NCBI GenBank assembly: GCA_022775045.1
Contig: JALFLB010000033.1
Location: 1 to 45,465 of the forward strand
Source of the DNA: Agathobacter sp.
GTDB taxonomy: Bacteria; Bacillota; Clostridia; Lachnospirales; Lachnospiraceae
Direction: 5' to 3'
DNA: 45,465 bases
Positions within the stretch are counted from its first letter, which is position 1, and every line of letters begins with the position of its first letter. Positions 41,337 to 45,465 of this stretch are shown here, piece by piece. The notes under the pieces are model-generated. The model saw only the letters and a program-made list of their open reading frames with translations. It did not search any database and had not been told where the DNA came from. Both the position numbers and the translations under genes were made by a program.

Positions 41337-43487
41337 TTATTTTACGTCCTCAGCCTTAATGGAGTCAAGCTTGTAGATGAATTTTACGCTTCCGTTTACG
41401 CCGTCTGCAACTGATGTAAATGTCTGGTAATCCTCACCGGCATCAAGCATTGCCTGAAGCTTGTCGGTCAGAGGCTTGATATCTCCGTTGTAGCTGTTCA
41501 CGATCTTGGAGATTCCCTTCTCGTCAAACTCAACCATACCATCAGCAAGTTCATGAGATCCGTCATCTAACTTGTCAACGCCCTCAACGATCTTCGTTGT
41601 GGCATCGTTTAATGCGGTAATTCCGGCGGTCAGTGTAGGAACCTGATCCGCAAGTGTCTGTGTTCCCTTGCTGAGTGCTGCTGCACCGCTTACAAGGCTG
41701 TATCCGTTGGACTGTACTGCCTCGATCTGTTTTGCGATTGTGGATTTTGCACTCTCAGCACCGGTAACCGCTGCCTGGGATGCTGCCTGGGATGCCACTT
41801 CCTTGCAAGCGCCTGCAAGCTGATTTGCAAGTGTCTGAAGACTGCTCTCTACACCACTGTTGATCTGCTCGTTATTTCTGCCTGCTGCAAGTGTCTGTTT
41901 GATTGTGGACTGCGTCTTGTTAAACAAGGTATCCTTTGCACCGGACTTTGCATAGATTAACTCTGCAAGCTGTGCGCTGGACATATCTTTTCCGATTGCA
42001 TACATTGCTGCGTATGTCTGATCTCCGGCCTGTGCTGCCTGTGCAAAACTTGTCTTGATTGCAGTTGCAACCTGATCGGCTGTCAGTTTGCTATCTGCCG
42101 GCTGTTTTGCAGCACTTAAAAGTACCTGTCTGACAACTTCATTATATACGGTCTCTGCACCCTGGCTGCTAAATGCACCATCATAGAGTGCGGTATATAA
42201 TGCACCATCTGCTACGCTTCCATCTTCCTTCTGTGTATAACGGAGTGCTGCGTAGATCTGCTTTGCAACTTCTTCGGTCTTACCGTTTGCGAACTCTTTG
42301 TCGACTGCTGCAGATGCTGTCTTGGATGCTGCTGCTTTCTCCTTGTCGCTCATCTTGGTATTTAACGCTTTGTCTAAGGTCTTTAATCCGTTGCTGATGC
42401 TCTTTGCGCTGGAATTTAAAGTATTCACGCCTTTTCCAAGGTCACCGCTTGCGGAGTAAAGCTCGCTCATACCGCTTGCGTAATCTGCAAGGCTACTCTG
42501 TAAAGTATCAAGACCATCTGCAAGATCCGAAGAGCCATTCTTGAGATCCTTGGTTGCATCGCTCAGATCATTGATCATATCATCGAGTGAAGAAGAATCT
42601 CCAGTGCTCATAGAAACCATGCTTCCTGCATTTGCAACGATCGTCATTGCAGTGCTGAGCTCGAAGTTCTCAACATCTGCACTTACCTCAAAATACTCCG
42701 GGAGATCCAGATCATCGATGAAGTCGGAATCTTCCACACCAAGGCTGTCTTTGATGCCCGGAAGTGCATATCCGATGATGATGTTGCTGTCTCCGTTGCT
42801 CTGTACTTTTCCGTTGGTAACTTCTACGTTTGTAAAGCTGTCATCCAAAACCATTGCGGTTACAGCTGCAAACGGAACCTTCACGTCTACTTTGCTTCCG
42901 TTTACAGTCTCTTTATAAGAAGAGTTGTTGGTGTAATCAAAGCGGATTGTAACTTTTCCGGATTTTCCTGCGAGGTCTGCCGGAGCAATCTCGTTGCCAT
43001 CCAGATAGTAAGTTACTTTCTGGCTGACCGGAGCCTCCTCGTCAGAAGTTCCCTGATAGTAGATGTCGTTGCCATCTGCCTGCCAGGTCAGCTTGTCGCC
43101 ATCCTGCTTGAACTCTTCATCACCCTTCACATTCTTGATGTCAGAGAGTGTGGACTTATCTTCGATGGTTGCAGCGTCATCTGTGTTTACAAGATGATCA
43201 CTTACGATCGTGTTGTATACGTTACCATTGGCATCAGACAGAAGATATACGCTTTCGTCCTTGCCGATTGTTTTGTCGCTGACATCGAAGGAAACAAGAT
43301 CCTTAAGATCCGTATCCTTATCGTCTTCAACAGTTGTCTCCTGCTTTACTTCTGCATTCTTGTTCTGGTCGGCATTGACTGCCACTGCTGTCATTCCGCT
43401 TCCGAGGAGTGCTACGGTGAGCACGCCTGCTACGATGCGGATTGCATATTTATTTGTGAATTTTTTCTTTAATTCCGGTAATTTCAT
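41337..43487 (-). CDS. Exported heptad-repeat (xxxLxxG) protein paired with an MMPL exporter
   Basis: A 716-residue protein with a basic start, one N-terminal helix (IRIVAGVLTVALLGSGMTAVAV) and no further helices, so it is extracellular and N-terminally anchored or secreted. The first 290 residues are acidic and strand-rich. Two regions (about 300-370 and 590-670) show leucine-glycine heptads, for example LKNGSSDLADGLDTL and LSKGTQTLADQV, the YhgE/xxxLxxG pattern. Such proteins are commonly encoded beside MMPL exporters and may form long coiled coils spanning the wall. RBS GGAGGATGA; the MMPL stop is 13 bp upstream. Function unknown. Confidence 0.8.
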   Translation of the reverse strand: MKLPELKKKFTNKYAIRIVAGVLTVALLGSGMTAVAVNADQNKNAEVKQETTVEDDKDTDLKDLVSFDVSDKTIGKDESVYLLSDANGNVYNTIVSDHLVNTDDAATIEDKSTLSDIKNVKGDEEFKQDGDKLTWQADGNDIYYQGTSDEEAPVSQKVTYYLDGNEIAPADLAGKSGKVTIRFDYTNNSSYKETVNGSKVDVKVPFAAVTAMVLDDSFTNVEVTNGKVQSNGDSNIIIGYALPGIKDSLGVEDSDFIDDLDLPEYFEVSADVENFELSTAMTIVANAGSMVSMSTGDSSSLDDMINDLSDATKDLKNGSSDLADGLDTLQSSLADYASGMSELYSASGDLGKGVNTLNSSAKSISNGLKTLDKALNTKMSDKEKAAASKTASAAVDKEFANGKTEEVAKQIYAALRYTQKEDGSVADGALYTALYDGAFSSQGAETVYNEVVRQVLLSAAKQPADSKLTADQVATAIKTSFAQAAQAGDQTYAAMYAIGKDMSSAQLAELIYAKSGAKDTLFNKTQSTIKQTLAAGRNNEQINSGVESSLQTLANQLAGACKEVASQAASQAAVTGAESAKSTIAKQIEAVQSNGYSLVSGAAALSKGTQTLADQVPTLTAGITALNDATTKIVEGVDKLDDGSHELADGMVEFDEKGISKIVNSYNGDIKPLTDKLQAMLDAGEDYQTFTSVADGVNGSVKFIYKLDSIKAEDVK

Positions 43488-43499
43488 GGTGTCATCCTC

Positions 43500-45465
43500 C
43501 TACTTATTCTTAATACGAAATCCTGCACTTGTTGCACAGATTACACGGTCAAAAATCATTAACATGGATGGAAGTACGAATGCTACAACGATCATACTGA
43601 TGATTGCGCCTCGTGCCATCAGCATACACAGTGAACCGATCATATCGATATCGGAATAGATACCAACACCGAAGGTTGCTGCGAAAAAGCTTAATGCGCT
43701 GACTAAGATGGACTGGATGGATTTCTCCAAAGCATCTGTGATCGCTTCTTTCTTCTCCATACCGCGTGAACGGTTTCTCTTGTACTTATTCGTCATAAGG
43801 ATCGCATAATCGACGGTCGCACCAAGCTGAATGGTTCCGATAACGATTGATGCAATAAACGGTATTACAGTTCCGGTGTATGCCGGGATGCCCATATTGA
43901 TAAAGATGGCAAACTCAATGACAGAAACCAGAATGATCGGTAACGAAATAGACTTAAATACAAATGCAATGATAATGAAGATCGCACCGATGGAAATAAT
44001 ACTTACATTTCTAAAGTCGGTATCCGTGATCTCGATCAGATCCTTGGTACAAGGAGCTTCACCGATCAGCATTGCGGAATCATCGTATTTCTTAATAATC
44101 TTGTTAATTTCATCACACTGTGCGTTGACTTCATCGGTTGCCGATGCATATTCGGAAGCAATGAGCATCAACTGATATTTACCACTCTTTAATTCATCCT
44201 TGATTTCATCAGGGATCATCTCCTGCGGAATGCTTGGTCCTGTGATCGAATCTAAGGATACGGCAAGCTTGACACCATCCACTTTCTTGATCTCATCGAT
44301 CATGTTCATGCTGTCCTTTGGAGACAGGTTGCTGTCTGTAAGGATCATATGGGTTGCACCCATGTCAAACTGTTCCGTCAGCTTATCGTTACCAACCTTA
44401 CTGTTGAAGGTCTCCGGCAATGTGTTGGTCAGATCATAATAAACATCCGTATGTGTATATCCGTATAATGCCGGGAACAGGATGACTACGAACAATACTG
44501 CAAATACAACATAATGTTTTGTAATCCATCCCGCGATACGTCCGAGATCCGGCATAATCACTTTATGCTTTGTCTTCTCGATCAGCTTGTCACACACAAG
44601 GATCATTGACGGCAGGATGGTTACACAGGCGATAACACCGATGACAACACCCTTTGCCATAACGATTCCAAGGTCTTTACCAAGTGTAAAGCTCATGAAG
44701 CACAATGCGATAAATCCGGCTACGGTTGTGATGGAACTTCCAACTACGGAACTGATCGTGTTGGAGATTGCATGTGCCATCGCACGCTTCTTGTCTCCCT
44801 CGAATCGTTCCTGATTCTCCTGATAACTGTGCCACAGGAAAATTGAGTAATCCATGGTTACACCGAGCTGCAGGACTGCTGCAAGCGCTTTGGTAATGTA
44901 GGAAATCTGCCCCATGAAGACGTTCGATCCAAGGTTGTATACGATCGCAAGTCCGATACTTAACAGGAAGATAACCGGAACAATTGCAGAATCCATTGTC
45001 AGTGACAGGATGATCAGCGACAGGACAACCGCGATCAGTACGTAGATCACACTCTCGTTCTCCGCAAGCTTACGGATATCGTTGTTGACGGAAGCCATAC
45101 CACTGACGAAACACTGGTCTCCGACCAGTCCGTTGATCTCCTCGATGGCATCCATCGTTCCGTCAGATGACATTGACTCGTCAAACAGGACTGCCATCAA
45201 CTGGCTATCCGCATCTTTATTGTTAAAGAAATCATAAATATCATCCGGTAATGCCTCACGCGGAATGCTGAAATCTACCACAGATCCATACCAGATAACT
45301 TTCTTTACATGGTTGATATCGCCGATCTGATCTGCCACTTTTTGCAGATCCTTATCGTTCATGCCTTCCACAACTACAAGCGAAAAAGCTCCCATTCCAA
45401 ATTCATCCAGCAGGATATCCTGACCCTTCATGGTCTCGATCTCACCCGGAAGGTAAGAAAGGATA
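43500..45465 (-). CDS. MMPL/RND-superfamily exporter, 5' end beyond the window
   Basis: The reading frame runs into the right window edge: upstream of the first internal ATG (45,431) the codons ILSYLPGEIET continue open, so the N-terminus is missing. About 655 residues are visible. Layout: extracellular domain, helix block (VIYVLIAVVLSLIILSL to VITILPSMILVCDKL), second extracellular domain (VYYDLTNTLPETFNSK), then a second helix block ending with MLMIFDRVI. Typical sequences are TMDYSIFLWHSYQENQERF and GATVDYAILMTNKYKRN, in which the aspartate-tyrosine pairs (MDYS, VDYA) act in proton relay. MMPL proteins export lipids, siderophores or drugs. Likely operon with the heptad-repeat protein. Confidence 0.88.
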   Translation of the reverse strand, partial: ILSYLPGEIETMKGQDILLDEFGMGAFSLVVVEGMNDKDLQKVADQIGDINHVKKVIWYGSVVDFSIPREALPDDIYDFFNNKDADSQLMAVLFDESMSSDGTMDAIEEINGLVGDQCFVSGMASVNNDIRKLAENESVIYVLIAVVLSLIILSLTMDSAIVPVIFLLSIGLAIVYNLGSNVFMGQISYITKALAAVLQLGVTMDYSIFLWHSYQENQERFEGDKKRAMAHAISNTISSVVGSSITTVAGFIALCFMSFTLGKDLGIVMAKGVVIGVIACVTILPSMILVCDKLIEKTKHKVIMPDLGRIAGWITKHYVVFAVLFVVILFPALYGYTHTDVYYDLTNTLPETFNSKVGNDKLTEQFDMGATHMILTDSNLSPKDSMNMIDEIKKVDGVKLAVSLDSITGPSIPQEMIPDEIKDELKSGKYQLMLIASEYASATDEVNAQCDEINKIIKKYDDSAMLIGEAPCTKDLIEITDTDFRNVSIISIGAIFIIIAFVFKSISLPIILVSVIEFAIFINMGIPAYTGTVIPFIASIVIGTIQLGATVDYAILMTNKYKRNRSRGMEKKEAITDALEKSIQSILVSALSFFAATFGVGIYSDIDMIGSLCMLMARGAIISMIVVAFVLPSMLMIFDRVICATSAGFRIKNK

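Overview
The window looks like a chromosomal segment of a low-to-medium GC Gram-positive Clostridia, most likely a Lachnospiraceae. The reasons are the Firmicutes-type order ecfA1-ecfA2-ecfT-truA-rplM-rpsI, strong AGGAGG-type ribosome binding sites, a CpsB/LCP/CpsC/CpsD (Gram-positive) capsule regulatory block, a VanW-family protein and a BspA-like LRR surface protein. No rRNA, tRNA, CRISPR array or insertion sequence was found. Almost every gene lies on the minus strand, so biological order runs from high to low coordinates.

Region A (about 145-26,700) is one large capsule/exopolysaccharide locus. A consensus promoter at 26,767-26,794 starts it. The conserved assembly block comes first: PHP phosphatase CpsB, LCP ligase, Wzz-like CpsC, BY-kinase CpsD, a small secreted LRR protein and a WbaP-type initiating sugar transferase. 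A roughly 1 kb scar with a decayed GT2 glycosyltransferase separates this block from a lower-GC variable block. The variable block holds rmlA, rmlB, an rmlC remnant, four glycosyltransferases, a Wzy polymerase, a CDP-sugar branch (rfbF, rfbG, aminotransferase, 3,5-epimerase-like, Gmm-like Nudix), a Wzx flippase, and a dTDP-3-amino-3,6-dideoxyhexose branch (FdtB-like aminotransferase plus a GNAT-FdtA fusion). It ends with a four-gene module: a DUF115-type putative transferase, a CMP-sugar synthetase, a DRE-TIM aldolase fused to a second DUF115-like domain, and a KDG-kinase-like kinase. I read that module as a possible non-NeuB route to a CMP-activated 2-keto-3-deoxy sugar and its transfer.

Region B (26,960-28,970) is an accessory island. 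A small XRE repressor gene (plus strand) and a convergent gene for a PD-(D/E)XK-nuclease-like protein (minus strand) are separated, and the latter is flanked on its other side, by two arrays of a 52-bp palindrome-containing repeat with almost perfectly constant period. This is the best candidate here for an undescribed system.

Region C (29,030-37,090) is housekeeping: rpsI, rplM with a likely L13 leader, truA, the ECF transporter energizing module (ecfT, ecfA2, ecfA1), trmL, a class I aminotransferase with an Lrp/AsnC regulator, and a PurM/HypE-like AIR-synthase-related protein.

Region D (37,160-45,465) carries cell-envelope and miscellaneous genes: a VanW-family exported protein, a 37-residue membrane miniprotein, a TPR-like membrane-anchored protein, a DEDDh exonuclease, an MntP-like membrane protein, and an MMPL/RND-type exporter (cut by the right window edge) paired with a 716-residue heptad-repeat exported protein.

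Family assignments come from reading motifs, not from database searches. Sugar products are inferred from gene content.
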